From: Deltaproteobacteria bacterium
Lineage (GTDB): Bacteria > Desulfobacterota > GWC2-55-46
Direction of reading: 5' to 3'
Length of the DNA stretch: 64,000 bases
Assembly: GCA_019912665.1 (NCBI GenBank)
Contig: JAIOIE010000021.1
Coordinates: forward strand, 323,679 to 387,678
This document shows positions 25,924 to 34,893 of the stretch, in pieces. Within the stretch, counting starts at the first letter, position 1. The number at the start of each line of letters is the position of its first letter. The notes under the pieces are model-generated. The model did no database searches. It was given only the letters and a program-made list of their open reading frames with translations, and was not told the DNA's origin. Position numbers and translations under genes: made by a program.

Positions 25924-26753
25924 TAAAGACGATACTCGTCCCGCAGGACGGATCAGTTTACGGCAAGTCGGCGCTGGACTACTCGATGTGGCTTTCGTCG
26001 AGGTTCGGCGCCGGACTTGTCGGCATTAACGTGGTGGACGTCGTCTCACTCGAGGGGCCGTTCCTTCACGACATTTCGGGCTCCCTCGGCTTCGAGCCGT
26101 TCCTCAATTTTTCGACGAGGATGCGCGAGGCCCTTGAGGCCAGGGGCAAGACCATTCTTTCCGCGTTCGAGGACGCCTGCAAGGAGAACGGGACAGCCTG
26201 CGAATCCCAGATAACCTTTGGAGTAGTAGCTAACGAGATAATAGACAAGGCCAAAGTCGCGGACCTGGTCGTCATCGGCAGGCGGGGCGTCAACGCCCGG
26301 TTCGAGTACGGGCTCCTCGGCTCGACTACCGAGAGCGTGCTCCGGAGGTCGCCCAAGCCGGTCCTCATAGTGCCCGAGCGCTTCACCGAGCCGAAAAAAC
26401 CGCTTCTCGCGTACGACGGCAGCCCCAACGCGAGCAGGGCAATGCACTCCGCAGCCGAATGGGCAAAGACCCTGGACCTCTCGCTTACTGTCCTTACGGT
26501 TTCCTCCTCTGAGGAGGAAGACCCGATCCTCAATGACGCCCGCACATACCTTAAGCCCTATGGAATCCAGGCGAGCTTCGTCCACAGGAAGGGCGACCCG
26601 CCCATTGTCATCGAGAACTACTATAAGGACAACGGGCACGACCTCCTCTTCATGGGCACCTCGCATCATTCGAGGCTCGTGGAGATGGTCCTCGGCTCCA
26701 CCACCGAGCACGTCATGCGGACCGTCCCGGGGCCGTTCTTCCTCGAAAGATAG
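25920..26753 (+). CDS. tandem-domain universal stress protein
   Basis: A 277-residue protein with two UspA domains (about 1-150 and 160-277). Domain 1 ends with the ATP-binding pattern GRRGVNARFEYGLLGSTTES; domain 2 with GTSHHSRLVEMVLGSTTEH. Each begins with a hydrophobic strand and Asp (TILVPQDGS; PLLAYDGSP), as is typical of nucleotide-binding Usp proteins. It starts within the Clp gene stop codon, so the two are translated together, suggesting a stress-linked role with the Clp unfoldase. Confidence 0.92.
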   Translation: MIKTILVPQDGSVYGKSALDYSMWLSSRFGAGLVGINVVDVVSLEGPFLHDISGSLGFEPFLNFSTRMREALEARGKTILSAFEDACKENGTACESQITFGVVANEIIDKAKVADLVVIGRRGVNARFEYGLLGSTTESVLRRSPKPVLIVPERFTEPKKPLLAYDGSPNASRAMHSAAEWAKTLDLSLTVLTVSSSEEEDPILNDARTYLKPYGIQASFVHRKGDPPIVIENYYKDNGHDLLFMGTSHHSRLVEMVLGSTTEHVMRTVPGPFFLER

Positions 26754-26803
26754 CTTCCGCACCCATCAGCAACAATCCAGCCCCAAAATCTCCTTATTCC
26801 CTA

Positions 26804-26832
26804 TTGACTTATATCTGCACCGGTGCTAATTT
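26804..26832 (+). promoter_or_regulatory. extended -10 promoter for mgtE
   Basis: TTGACT, 17-base spacer, TAATTT, with TG one base before the -10 element (TGCTAATTT). A leader of about 100 bases precedes mgtE. Confidence 0.55.
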
Positions 26833-26938
26833 TTCAGGAATATCCTTGATTAGCGACAGCCTGCCGTGGTTATCGGATTTCCGCTTAAAGCGACCCATTT
26901 CGGGACCAGAATCCGTTCGTTCCTAAAGAGCCTTGAAC

Positions 26939-28297
26939 ATGAGCGTCGAAGCCAAAAACGACCATACTGACGAAATAAGAGGCCACCTCGAGGAGGGCCG
27001 CGACTCCGAAATAAGCGGCCTGCTTGAAAAACTCCATTCCTCGGATATAGGGAGGCTTCTGGGCTCGCTCGATGAAGAGGAGGCCATGCGGGTCTTCAGG
27101 CTACTTCCTCCTGAGCAGGCCTCGGCTGTCATCCTTGAAGTCGATGAGCGCCTGAGGAAGGTCCTCATCTCCTCCATATCTTCGGAAGAGCTCATCGAGG
27201 TCGTCCACGAGATGGAGACCGACGACGCGGCGGACGTCATCTCCGAGCTTCCGGTCGAGGACGCGCGGCAGGTGCTCGAGGGTATCGACCGGCAGGAAGC
27301 AATCGCCGTACAGAAGCTCCTCGTCTACCCCGAAGACACCGCGGGCGGCAAGATGCAGGCGGAGCTGGCTTCGGTCCCGGAGACCGCGACCGTCGAGGAG
27401 ACGATAGAGGAGGTAAGGAGAAAAGCCGCAGTCATAGAGAACATATCGAGCGTCTTCGTGATGGACCACGGCGGCAGGCTCGTGGGCGCGGTCCCTCTCG
27501 ACAGGCTCATACTGGCCGGGCCTAAGACCCGTATAATCGAGATAACCAACAGGGACGCCATACGCGTCCGGACGGACATGGACCAGGAGGAGGTCGCAAA
27601 GCTCTTCCAGAAATACGACCTCATATCGGTCCCGGTCGTGGATAACGACGGCAGGCTCGTCGGCCGTATTACGATAGACGACATAGTGGACGTCCTCGAG
27701 GAGGAGATATTCGAGGACTTTTATAAGATGGCGGGCCTCAACATAGGCGCACGGGCGCTCGACCCGCCTTCCAGGGCCATACGGATGAGGGTGCCCTGGC
27801 TTTTTCTTAACCTCGTCACGGCCTCGGCAGCCGCCGGGGTCGTGAAGATCTTCGAGGGCACCATCGAGCAGCTCGTCATACTCGCGGTCCTCATGCCCAT
27901 AGTGGCGGGCATGGGCGGGAACGCGGCCACCCAGACCATAACCGTAATCGTGAGGGCGCTGGCCCTCGGGGAGATAACATACAAGAACGCCAAATGGGTG
28001 CTCATGAAGGAGGTCGCCGTCGGCTTCTCGAACGGCTTCCTTACCGGCGCTGTCGCGGGCCTCATAGCCTTTCTCCTCGGCGCGAGCGTCTATGTGGGCC
28101 TCCTCCTTTTCCTCGCCATGATAGCTAACATGATGGTTGCCGGGCTCATAGGCTCGATAATGCCGCTGATATTAAAAAGATATAACTTCGACCCGGCCAT
28201 ATCCTCGAGCATATTCGTAACGGCCTCTACCGACGTGGGCGGGTTCTTCACATTCCTCGGCCTCGCGACCATCTTCATGAAAACGGGCCTCCTTTAG
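26939..28297 (+). CDS. mgtE: magnesium transporter MgtE
   Basis: MgtE is a Mg2+-gated Mg2+ channel. The 452-residue protein has the helical MgtE-N superhelix domain (about 25-130), paired CBS domains (about 135-260; TIDDIVDVLEEEIFEDFYKM at the end of the second) and five transmembrane helices with PIVAGMGGNAATQT, the conserved pore segment, near 325. The start is ATG 26939 with AAAGAG upstream; a TTG two codons earlier is the only alternative. recO starts two bases after its stop. Confidence 0.95.
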   Translation: MSVEAKNDHTDEIRGHLEEGRDSEISGLLEKLHSSDIGRLLGSLDEEEAMRVFRLLPPEQASAVILEVDERLRKVLISSISSEELIEVVHEMETDDAADVISELPVEDARQVLEGIDRQEAIAVQKLLVYPEDTAGGKMQAELASVPETATVEETIEEVRRKAAVIENISSVFVMDHGGRLVGAVPLDRLILAGPKTRIIEITNRDAIRVRTDMDQEEVAKLFQKYDLISVPVVDNDGRLVGRITIDDIVDVLEEEIFEDFYKMAGLNIGARALDPPSRAIRMRVPWLFLNLVTASAAAGVVKIFEGTIEQLVILAVLMPIVAGMGGNAATQTITVIVRALALGEITYKNAKWVLMKEVAVGFSNGFLTGAVAGLIAFLLGASVYVGLLLFLAMIANMMVAGLIGSIMPLILKRYNFDPAISSSIFVTASTDVGGFFTFLGLATIFMKTGLL

Positions 28298-28298
28298 C

Positions 28299-29069
28299 AT
28301 GAAGCGCGGCGCCTATAAAGACAGGGCCATAGTCCTCAATTCCGTGGACTACGGGGAGTCCGACCGCATACTCACTTTCTACACCCTGGGGCGCGGCAAG
28401 ATGAGCGGCATTGCCAAGGGCGCCCGGAGGTCGAGAAAGCGCTTCGTCGGGAACCTCGACCCCGCATCCCATATCGATATCCTTTTTTTCCACAACGGGA
28501 CCAGCGACCTTGCCCGGGTCGAGGACGCTTCCCTTATAGACGCGTTCCCCGGGCTCAGGGGCGACATAGAAAGGTACTCGGAGGCCTGCTACATGCTTGA
28601 GCTCGCATCCGAGATGACGCGAGAGGGGCAGGCGCTCCCGGCGGTCTACCGCGAGCTTGCGGCGTTCTTGAAGATGCTCGAGGACAGCCCCGGCCCGGAA
28701 TGCTTAAGGTTCTTCGAGATACGGCTCCTTTCCCATACGGGGTATCTACCGCACCTCAACGGGTGCGTGGTATGCAGGAAGGCGCATGAAGGCGAGAGGC
28801 TCTTTTTCAGCTCCGACAGGGGCGGCACAGTATGCAGGAGCTGCTCAACAGGGATAAGCGGCCTCATACCGCTATCTCCGGGGACAGCCGGCCTCCTCTC
28901 GATGGCCGCGCGATTCGAAGAGGGAAAGCTCGGACGCCTGCGGCCGGACAGGGCCTTTCTCGATGAGAGCGAGCGCATTCTCTCCGACTTCATCAAATTC
29001 CAGCTCGGAAAAGAGCTCAAGACCCGGCGCTTCATGGCCAAGCTCCGTATGGCCGGGTGTTCGGCATGA
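28299..29069 (+). CDS. recO: DNA repair protein RecO
   Basis: RecO mediates RecA loading with RecF/RecR in gap repair. The 256-residue protein starts with the OB-fold region (AIVLNSVDYGESDRILTFYT; GARRSRKRFVGNLDP). It keeps a four-cysteine zinc motif, CVVCRKAHEGERLFF followed by CRSC, near 150-180. The start is ATG directly after the mgtE stop, with no space for its own promoter. Confidence 0.93.
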   Translation: MKRGAYKDRAIVLNSVDYGESDRILTFYTLGRGKMSGIAKGARRSRKRFVGNLDPASHIDILFFHNGTSDLARVEDASLIDAFPGLRGDIERYSEACYMLELASEMTREGQALPAVYRELAAFLKMLEDSPGPECLRFFEIRLLSHTGYLPHLNGCVVCRKAHEGERLFFSSDRGGTVCRSCSTGISGLIPLSPGTAGLLSMAARFEEGKLGRLRPDRAFLDESERILSDFIKFQLGKELKTRRFMAKLRMAGCSA

Positions 29070-29110
29070 ATCGCTCCCTTTTCCAGGGGGGACAGTGCTG
29101 TCCCGTTACT

Positions 29111-29236
29111 TCCCCCCCCTTTCCTAAAGGGGGGAGGGGGGATTAAGAACATTTGAAAAATGCCCCTCTCATCGCCCTTTGAAAAAGGGGGATGATCAAG
29201 AACTCCCCTCCCCTTATTTAATCAGGCGGGAGGGGA
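29111..29236. repeat. G/C-homopolymer hairpin region between recO and glyQ
   Basis: Contains CCCCCCCCTTTCCTAAAGGG with GGGAGGGGGGATTA after it, then CCCTTTGAAAAAGGGGGATG, CTCCCCTCCCC and CGGGAGGGGATGAG. These are short palindromic runs typical of dispersed spacer repeats and may act as a terminator for recO. No gene is present. Confidence 0.5.
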
Positions 29237-29254
29237 TGAGCGGGGAATTCATTT

Positions 29255-29284
29255 TTGACTTCAAGGCTCTATTTTTTGTAGAAT
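29255..29284 (+). promoter_or_regulatory. sigma70-type promoter for glyQ
   Basis: TTGACT, 18-base spacer, TAGAAT, ending about 47 bases before the glyQ ATG. Confidence 0.5.
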
Positions 29285-29331
29285 GGCACAGGGCCAGTGC
29301 TTTTTCAAAGCCCTGAATTGGAGGATTATTG

Positions 29332-30219
29332 ATGTATTTCCAGGATGTAATACTGACCCTTCAGAGGTTCTGGGCCGAGAGGGGCTGCGTCATAATGCAG
29401 CCCTATGATGTTGAAAAGGGCGCGGGCACATTCCACCCGGCCACCTTCCTGAAGGTGCTCGGGCCGGAGCCGTGGAAGGCGGCGTATGTCGAGCCATCGA
29501 GGCGCCCCACGGACGGCAGGTACGGCGAGAACCCGAACAGGCTCCAGCACTATTACCAGTTCCAGGTGATACTGAAGCCCTCGCCCGACGAGATACAGGA
29601 TATCTACCTCGACAGCCTCCGTGCCCTCGGCATAGACCCTCTGGCCCACGACATTCGGTTTGTCGAGGACGACTGGGAGTCCCCTACCCTCGGCGCGTGG
29701 GGACTCGGCTGGGAGGTCTGGCTCGACGGCATGGAGATTACGCAGTTCACCTACTTCCAGCAGGCTGGCGGCATTGATCTGAAGCCCGTCTCAGGCGAGA
29801 TAACCTACGGCCTTGAGAGGATAACCATGTACCTCCAGGGCGTTGACAACGTCTACGACCTTAAATGGACGAAGGACGTCAATTACGGAGACGTCCACAA
29901 GCAGACCGAGATAGAGTACTCGAAGCACAACTTCGAGGAGGCCGATACCAAGATGCTCTTTACCCTTTTCGACATGTACGAAAAGGAGTGCGGAAAGCTC
30001 ATGGAAAAGGGGCTATATCTTCCGGCCTACGACTACTGCCTCAAATGCTCCCACTCCTTCAACCTCCTCGATGCGAGAGGCGCGATAAGCGTTGCCGAAA
30101 GGACCCGGTTCATAGGCCGCGTAAGGGCTCTTGCCAGAGGCTGCGCCGAGGGGTATTTGAAAACGAGGGAGGAACTGGGGTTTCCGCTTTTGCGTGAGAG
30201 CGTAAAGGCAGGGGCTTAA
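29332..30219 (+). CDS. glyQ: glycyl-tRNA synthetase alpha subunit
   Basis: The alpha subunit of the bacterial alpha2-beta2 glycyl-tRNA synthetase holds the class II catalytic core. The 295-residue protein has [19 protein letters not shown] near 18, [20 protein letters not shown] near 50 and [20 protein letters not shown] near 165. ATG 29332 is used because GGAGG precedes it; a TTG one codon upstream is less likely. The beta-subunit gene glyS normally follows directly, but here a terminator and repeat A3 follow, so glyS must lie elsewhere. Confidence 0.95.
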   Translation: MYFQDVILTLQRFWAERGCVIMQPYDVEKGAGTFHPATFLKVLGPEPWKAAYVEPSRRPTDGRYGENPNRLQHYYQFQVILKPSPDEIQDIYLDSLRALGIDPLAHDIRFVEDDWESPTLGAWGLGWEVWLDGMEITQFTYFQQAGGIDLKPVSGEITYGLERITMYLQGVDNVYDLKWTKDVNYGDVHKQTEIEYSKHNFEEADTKMLFTLFDMYEKECGKLMEKGLYLPAYDYCLKCSHSFNLLDARGAISVAERTRFIGRVRALARGCAEGYLKTREELGFPLLRESVKAGA

Positions 30220-30249
30220 TTAAGAAACAAACAAAATACCGGGATAGAT

Positions 30250-30282
30250 AAAAAGGCGAGGTCTTTTGACCTCGCCTTTTTT
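30250..30282 (+). terminator. intrinsic terminator after glyQ
   Basis: Stem AAAAGGCGAGGTC/GACCTCGCCTTTT with a TTTT loop and a closing T run. Confidence 0.9.
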
Positions 30283-30288
30283 GCTTAT

Positions 30289-30415
30289 TTAGTTCAGCTC
30301 AAAAATGCCCGGGTGCGAGGCGCCGAGGAGCGAGCAGCGGAGCATACTTTTTCGGTATGTGAGCAGCGGAGCGACGAAGGCAACAAAGCAGACGGGCGTT
30401 TTTCAGCTGAACTAA
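30289..30415. repeat. type A-like palindromic repeat element, copy A3
   Basis: The perfect 10-bp ends TTAGTTCAGC and GCTGAACTAA enclose a large imperfect palindrome (CTCAAAAATGCCCGG against CGGGCGTTTTTCAGC). The central turn is GCATACTTTTTCGGTATGTG and the sequence CAACAAAGCAG is shared with A2. The right end contains the TAG stop codon of phoU. Confidence 0.85.
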
Positions 30416-31077
30416 TACTTCGAGACGTTCATCTCCTCCATCTTCCCCGTCACCATATAAACAACCCTCTCCGCGATGTTCGTGACCCTATCCGCCATCC
30501 TCTCGATATTGTGCGCGGCCCAGATGAGGTAGGTCGCGTCCTTTATGAGCTTCGGGTTATCTATCATGAGAAGCACGAGATCGTTGTATATCTTGTCGTA
30601 ATAGGCGTCGACCTCGTCGTCCTCGTTGCATATCTCCCTGGCGGTCTTCACGTCCCTTTCGATAAAGGCCTTCATGCACCTCTCGAGCATGGAGACCGCC
30701 TTTTCGGACATTAGCGGCATGTCGATCAAGGGCTTAACAAGCGGCTCGTCGCCTATGGATATGCTTATCTTCGCGATGCCCTCGGCGTGGTCGCCGATGC
30801 GCTCGAGGTCGGTTATTATGTTTATTATGGCCGCGAGTATCCGGAGGTCCACGGCCATGGGCTGCTGGGTCGCGATGAGGCTAATGCACTTCTCCTCTAT
30901 CTGGAAACGCTTCCTGTTTATCTCCATGTCGTTACGCACTATGTGGCGGGACTTCTCAAGGTCCCTGGCCTTCAGGGCCTCCATCGAGCCCTTTATGGCG
31001 TCAACGACCAGGCCGGCCATCTGCTGAAGGTCGGCTTCGAGGCCCTTTATCGACTTATGATACGCTTCGCGGGTCAT
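30412..31077 (-). CDS. phoU: phosphate transport regulator PhoU
   Basis: PhoU couples the Pst transporter to the PhoR kinase and represses the Pho response when phosphate is plentiful. About 221 residues made of two three-helix PhoU repeats with the metal-binding pattern near NIITDLERIGDHAEGIA (about 90) and WAAHNIERMADRVTNIAE (about 190). The second of two consecutive ATG codons (31077) is favoured because AAGGAGGG lies immediately upstream of the first. The stop codon lies in the end of repeat A3. It follows pstB after about 15 bases. Confidence 0.94.
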   Translation of the reverse strand: MTREAYHKSIKGLEADLQQMAGLVVDAIKGSMEALKARDLEKSRHIVRNDMEINRKRFQIEEKCISLIATQQPMAVDLRILAAIINIITDLERIGDHAEGIAKISISIGDEPLVKPLIDMPLMSEKAVSMLERCMKAFIERDVKTAREICNEDDEVDAYYDKIYNDLVLLMIDNPKLIKDATYLIWAAHNIERMADRVTNIAERVVYMVTGKMEEMNVSKY

Positions 31078-31094
31078 CATCCCTCCTTAAAAGC

Positions 31095-31850
31095 CTAGCC
31101 GAAACGTCCGGTTATATAATCCTCGGTGAGCTTGTTTGCCGGGGCCGTGAATATCTTCTCGGTGGTGTCGAACTCCACGACTTCGCCGAGCATGAAAAAA
31201 CCGGTGTACTCGGAAACCCTCGCGGCCTGCTGCATGTTGTGCGTGACGATCACGACCGTATAGTTCTCCTTTATGCCGGTCATGAGGTCCTCTATCTTGG
31301 CTGTGGCGACCGGGTCGAGTGCCGAGCAAGGCTCGTCCATCAATATGACCTCGGGCTCGACCGCGATGGCCCTCGCTATGCAGAGCCTCTGCTGTTGCCC
31401 GCCGGAGAGGGATAGGGCCGGGCCGTGGAGCCGCTCGCTTATCTCGTCCCACAGGGCGGAGTCCTTCAAGGCCTTCTCGACCCTCCCGGATATCTCGCCC
31501 TTGCTCTTTAAGCCCATGAGCTTAAGCCCGAAGGCGATGTTCTCGTAAATGGACATGGGGAAGGGAGTGGGCTTCTGGAAGACCATGCCTATCTTGCCCC
31601 GTAGCTTAATAAGGTCGAGCCCCTTCTCCAGTATGTTCCTTCCCTCAAGGAGTATCTCGCCCTCATATCTGTTCCCGGGATAGAGGTCGTGCATCCTGTT
31701 AAGGCACCGGAGGAAGGTCGTCTTCCCGCACCCGGAAGGCCCGATGAGGGCGGTTATCTGCTTTTCCCTGATATGAAGGTTTATATCCTTCAGGGCGTGC
31801 TTGTCGCCGTACCAGAAATTAAGGTCCTTTATAGTCAGCTTGTCTTTCAT
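31095..31850 (-). CDS. pstB: phosphate ABC transporter ATP-binding protein
   Basis: ATPase of the high-affinity phosphate importer. 251 residues with Walker [21 protein letters not shown], the Q-loop [14 protein letters not shown] characteristic of PstB, signature [19 protein letters not shown], Walker [13 protein letters not shown] and the H-loop VTHN. The start [15 protein letters not shown] at 31850 is shared with the pstA stop (TAATG), so the longer frame into pstA is rejected. Confidence 0.97.
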   Translation of the reverse strand: MKDKLTIKDLNFWYGDKHALKDINLHIREKQITALIGPSGCGKTTFLRCLNRMHDLYPGNRYEGEILLEGRNILEKGLDLIKLRGKIGMVFQKPTPFPMSIYENIAFGLKLMGLKSKGEISGRVEKALKDSALWDEISERLHGPALSLSGGQQQRLCIARAIAVEPEVILMDEPCSALDPVATAKIEDLMTGIKENYTVVIVTHNMQQAARVSEYTGFFMLGEVVEFDTTEKIFTAPANKLTEDYITGRFG

Positions 31851-32692
31851 TATCCAGCCTTGCCTCTCACTATTATCCTTGAAATCATGTTCACAAGCAA
31901 CACAATAGCCGTTATAAGAAGGGCCGCGGCCCACGCCTTCTGGTGCCAGTCCTCGTAGGGGCCCATGGCGTAGTTGAAAATCGTGACCGTGAGCGTGGCC
32001 GTGGGCTCCGTGAGGCTGAAGTTCCAGAAGGAGTTATTGAAGGAGGTGAATAGGAGCGGCGCTGTCTCGCCCGAGACCCGGGCGACAGCCAGCATAACGC
32101 CAGTCACTATGCCGCGGACGGCCCCCCTGTAGACGACCTGCACAGTGACCTTCCAGTGCGGCGCGCCGAGGGCAAGTGCCGCCTCCCTCGTCGCGTCCGG
32201 AACGAGCTTAAGCATCTCCTCGGCGGTCCTTATGACAACCGGGAGCATGATTATGGCGAGGGCCGCCGCACCTGCGATAGCCGAGAAGCCGCCGAAGGGC
32301 TTGACTAGCAGGGCGTAGATGAAGACGCCTATGACTATCGACGGCGCGCTTACGAGGATGTCGGATATGAACCGCACGACAGATGCCATCCTGCTCTTAC
32401 GGCCGTATTCGGAAAGGTACGTGCCTGCCATTATGCCTGCCGGTACGCCGATGATGGTGGCGAGCACGGTTATGAGGAAGGTCCCGGCAATGGCGTTCGC
32501 TAGCCCTCCACCTTCCATTCCCGCCGGAGCAGGGAGCTGGGTGAAGAAATCTACATTTATGGCGCTAAAGCCCAGGACGAACACGTCCTTCAATATCCAG
32601 AAGAGAAAGAATATTCCGAAGACGGCCGAGAGGGCCGAAAGCGTAAGCGCCCCGTAATTGGCGAGCATCCTTTTTATATAATGCGCGTTCAT
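31850..32692 (-). CDS. pstA: phosphate ABC transporter permease PstA
   Basis: Membrane subunit of the phosphate importer, 280 residues, with six predicted helices. The ABC permease coupling loop [20 protein letters not shown] (EAA motif) lies near 160. It starts directly at the pstC stop and overlaps pstB by one base, so PstC, PstA and PstB are made from one message. Confidence 0.95.
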   Translation of the reverse strand: MNAHYIKRMLANYGALTLSALSAVFGIFFLFWILKDVFVLGFSAINVDFFTQLPAPAGMEGGGLANAIAGTFLITVLATIIGVPAGIMAGTYLSEYGRKSRMASVVRFISDILVSAPSIVIGVFIYALLVKPFGGFSAIAGAAALAIIMLPVVIRTAEEMLKLVPDATREAALALGAPHWKVTVQVVYRGAVRGIVTGVMLAVARVSGETAPLLFTSFNNSFWNFSLTEPTATLTVTIFNYAMGPYEDWHQKAWAAALLITAIVLLVNMISRIIVRGKAG

Positions 32693-33709
32693 CTAAAATT
32701 TCCCGCCCTGGTACGAGAACCTTGCGATGAGGAGCTTCGCAATTGCGAGCACCACGAACGTTATGAGGAAGAGGATGAGGCCGAGCTCCACGAGGCTCGA
32801 TAGATAAAGGTCCTCGAAGGCCTCGGTGAACTCGTTCGCGAGCGTTGCCGAAATGGAAGTTGCCGGGTCAAGGAGCGAGAGGCTTATGTTCTGGGCGTTA
32901 CCGATGAGGAAGGTCACGGCCATCGTCTCCCCGAGCGCCCTGCCGAGACCCAGTATCACGGCCCCTATTATCCCGGACCTTGTGTACGGTATCACTATCT
33001 TCCGGATCACCTCCCACTTCGTGGCGCCGACGCCGTAGCCGGATTCCTTCAGCATGGGCGGGACCATGCGGAAGATGTCCCTCGTGACCGAAGATATGAA
33101 GGGGATTATCATTATGGCGAGTATGAAGCCCGCAGGAAGCATGCCTATGCCGAGCGGCGCGCCTGAAAATAGCGGGATGAAGCCCAGCCGGTCGATCAGG
33201 AACGGCTCGACATGCTCGGAAAGTATGGGGGCGAATACGAAAAGCCCCCACATGCCGTAGATGATGCTCGGTATCGAGGCCAGGAGCTCGATTGCCGACC
33301 CAACCGGCCCGCTTACGCGCTTCGGGGCCATCTCCGTGAGGAATATAGCTATTCCGATGCTTATGGGGAGCGCTATTATTATCGCTATCGCGGACGAGAC
33401 CAGCGTGCCGTAAATGGACGGTAGCGCCCCGAATTGGAGGCTTACCGGGTCCCATGTGGAGCTTGTAAGGAAACCGACGCCGAAGGTCTTTATCGATAGC
33501 CAGGACTCTTTAAGTAGGATGACGAATATGAGGATCATCAGGGCGATGACCGAGGCGGCGAAGAACCAGGCCGCGCCCTTGAATACCGCGTCCCCTGCCC
33601 TGGCTGCGGCGTACCTGCGGGCTGCGGCTACAGGGCCATTGTCCGAAGCCAGTTTCTCGGGGATATCTCTTAACGGCATCCGTACCTTCTCGTCTGCTTT
33701 TTCCGGCAT
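32693..33709 (-). CDS. pstC: phosphate ABC transporter permease PstC
   Basis: Second permease subunit, about 338 residues. It has a hydrophilic N-terminal extension, then six helices and the coupling loop FRMVPPMLKESGYGVGATKW. The ATG at 33709 (MPEKADEK) is chosen because the longer alternative starts at a TTG inside the T-run of the pstS terminator. Lies about 70 bases after pstS. Confidence 0.92.
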   Translation of the reverse strand: MPEKADEKVRMPLRDIPEKLASDNGPVAAARRYAAARAGDAVFKGAAWFFAASVIALMILIFVILLKESWLSIKTFGVGFLTSSTWDPVSLQFGALPSIYGTLVSSAIAIIIALPISIGIAIFLTEMAPKRVSGPVGSAIELLASIPSIIYGMWGLFVFAPILSEHVEPFLIDRLGFIPLFSGAPLGIGMLPAGFILAIMIIPFISSVTRDIFRMVPPMLKESGYGVGATKWEVIRKIVIPYTRSGIIGAVILGLGRALGETMAVTFLIGNAQNISLSLLDPATSISATLANEFTEAFEDLYLSSLVELGLILFLITFVVLAIAKLLIARFSYQGGKF

Positions 33710-33745
33710 CGCCTTGATATTATTCCAAAAGGTTCGCGGTTTCCA

Positions 33746-33774
33746 CAAAAAAGCCGCCCCTTGCGGGGCGGCTT
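33746..33774 (-). terminator. intrinsic terminator between pstS and pstC
   Basis: On the minus strand, AAGCCGCCCC-GCAA-GGGGCGGCTT is followed by TTTTTT. It probably reduces read-through so that more PstS binding protein is made than permease. Confidence 0.88.
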
Positions 33775-33780
33775 GAAATC

Positions 33781-34815
33781 CTATTTACCCCAGACCGGCT
33801 GAGAGTTGCATCTTATCTCCCGAGCCCATGCGGCCTCCATGAGGCCGTATACGGCGGGCGGGATGGGCACATAGTCGAGGGACTTCGCCATGTCCGTCCC
33901 GTTCCTGTAGGCCCAATCGAAGAACTTCAAGACCTCTTCCGCCTTCTTGCAGTCCGACTGGTTTTTCTTTACGAGTATGAAAGTCGCCCCGGCAATGGGC
34001 CACGAGTCTTTTCCGGGCTGGTCCGTAAGGACTACGCCGAAACCAGGCGTGCCCTTCCAGTCGGCGTTGGCCGCGGCTGACTGGAACGTCTCCATCGATG
34101 GCTCGGTAAAGCTCCCGGCATTATTCCTGAGCTTCGTATAGGTGAGCTTATTCTGGATGGCGTACGCGTACTCGACGTATCCGATAGAGTTCTTCATCCT
34201 CTTTACGTACATGGCGACACCCTCGTTCCCCTTGCCGCCGACGCCAGCGGGCCAGTTGACCGCCGTTCCGAAGCCCACCTTGCTCTTCCATTCGGGGCTT
34301 ACCTTTGAGAGGTAGTTCGCGAATATCCACGTCGTGCCGCTTCCGTCAGAGCGGTGCACAACGGTTATCTTGGCGTCAGGGAGCTTCACTCCGGGATTGA
34401 GCGCGGCTATCCGCTGGTCATTCCATTTGGTTATTTTACCGAGGTAGATATCCGCCAGGACCTCTCCAGTGAGCTGGAGGCTACCGGGCCTCACTCCTTC
34501 GAGGTTCACAACCGGCACGACCCCGCCGACCGCCATCGGGAACTGTACGAGGCCCGCGTCCCCGAGCTCCTTGGCGCCAAGGGGCGCATCAGACGCGCCG
34601 AAATCCACTGTGCCTGCCGTGACCTGCCTTATTCCGCCTCCGCTACCTATGGACTGGTAGTTGAGCCTCACGCCGCTCGCCCTGTTGTATTCATATGCCC
34701 ACTTTGAGTAGAGCGGGTAAGGGAAGGTCGCGCCAGCGCCGTTTATGAGCTGGGCCGATGCCGTGCCGACCGTCAATCCCAGGAAGATTATCGCTAAAAG
34801 TAGTATCTTTTTCAT
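33781..34815 (-). CDS. pstS: periplasmic phosphate-binding protein PstS
   Basis: Captures phosphate in the periplasm for PstCAB. The 344-residue protein has a Sec signal (MKKILLLAIIFLGLTVGTAS) and the PstS motifs INGAGATFPYPLYSKWAYEY, IGSGGGIRQVTAGTVDFGAS and VHRSDGSGTTWIFANYLSKV, all phosphate-contact loops. Start ATG 34815 with AAGGAAA upstream; an upstream in-frame start would displace the signal peptide. It is first in the operon behind the Pho box. Confidence 0.96.
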   Translation of the reverse strand: MKKILLLAIIFLGLTVGTASAQLINGAGATFPYPLYSKWAYEYNRASGVRLNYQSIGSGGGIRQVTAGTVDFGASDAPLGAKELGDAGLVQFPMAVGGVVPVVNLEGVRPGSLQLTGEVLADIYLGKITKWNDQRIAALNPGVKLPDAKITVVHRSDGSGTTWIFANYLSKVSPEWKSKVGFGTAVNWPAGVGGKGNEGVAMYVKRMKNSIGYVEYAYAIQNKLTYTKLRNNAGSFTEPSMETFQSAAANADWKGTPGFGVVLTDQPGKDSWPIAGATFILVKKNQSDCKKAEEVLKFFDWAYRNGTDMAKSLDYVPIPPAVYGLMEAAWAREIRCNSQPVWGK

Positions 34816-34865
34816 ATCAGGTTTCCTTTTTGTTCCGCTTTTTGACAAGACTGTACAGGAGAAAT

Positions 34866-34893
34866 GTTACAGCCGTGTTACAGGAGGGTTACG
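34866..34893 (-). promoter_or_regulatory. Pho box (PhoB-binding direct repeats) upstream of pstS
   Basis: Three direct repeats with 11-bp period are seen on the plus strand as GTTACAG, GTTACAG and GTTACGC (34866, 34877, 34888), that is CTGTAAC units read toward pstS. This is the spacing and consensus of PhoB sites (CTGTNAN repeats of 11 bp). A possible -10, TACAGT, lies just downstream at 34854-34859. Confidence 0.8.

Noticed and set aside
26833-26938. Possible M-box magnesium riboswitch in the mgtE leader
   Set aside because: The leader is only about 100 bases and lacks the conserved M-box sequence blocks.
33709-33748. N-terminally extended PstC starting at TTG 33748
   Set aside because: That codon lies in the T-run of the pstS terminator and has no SD; the ATG at 33709 fits better.
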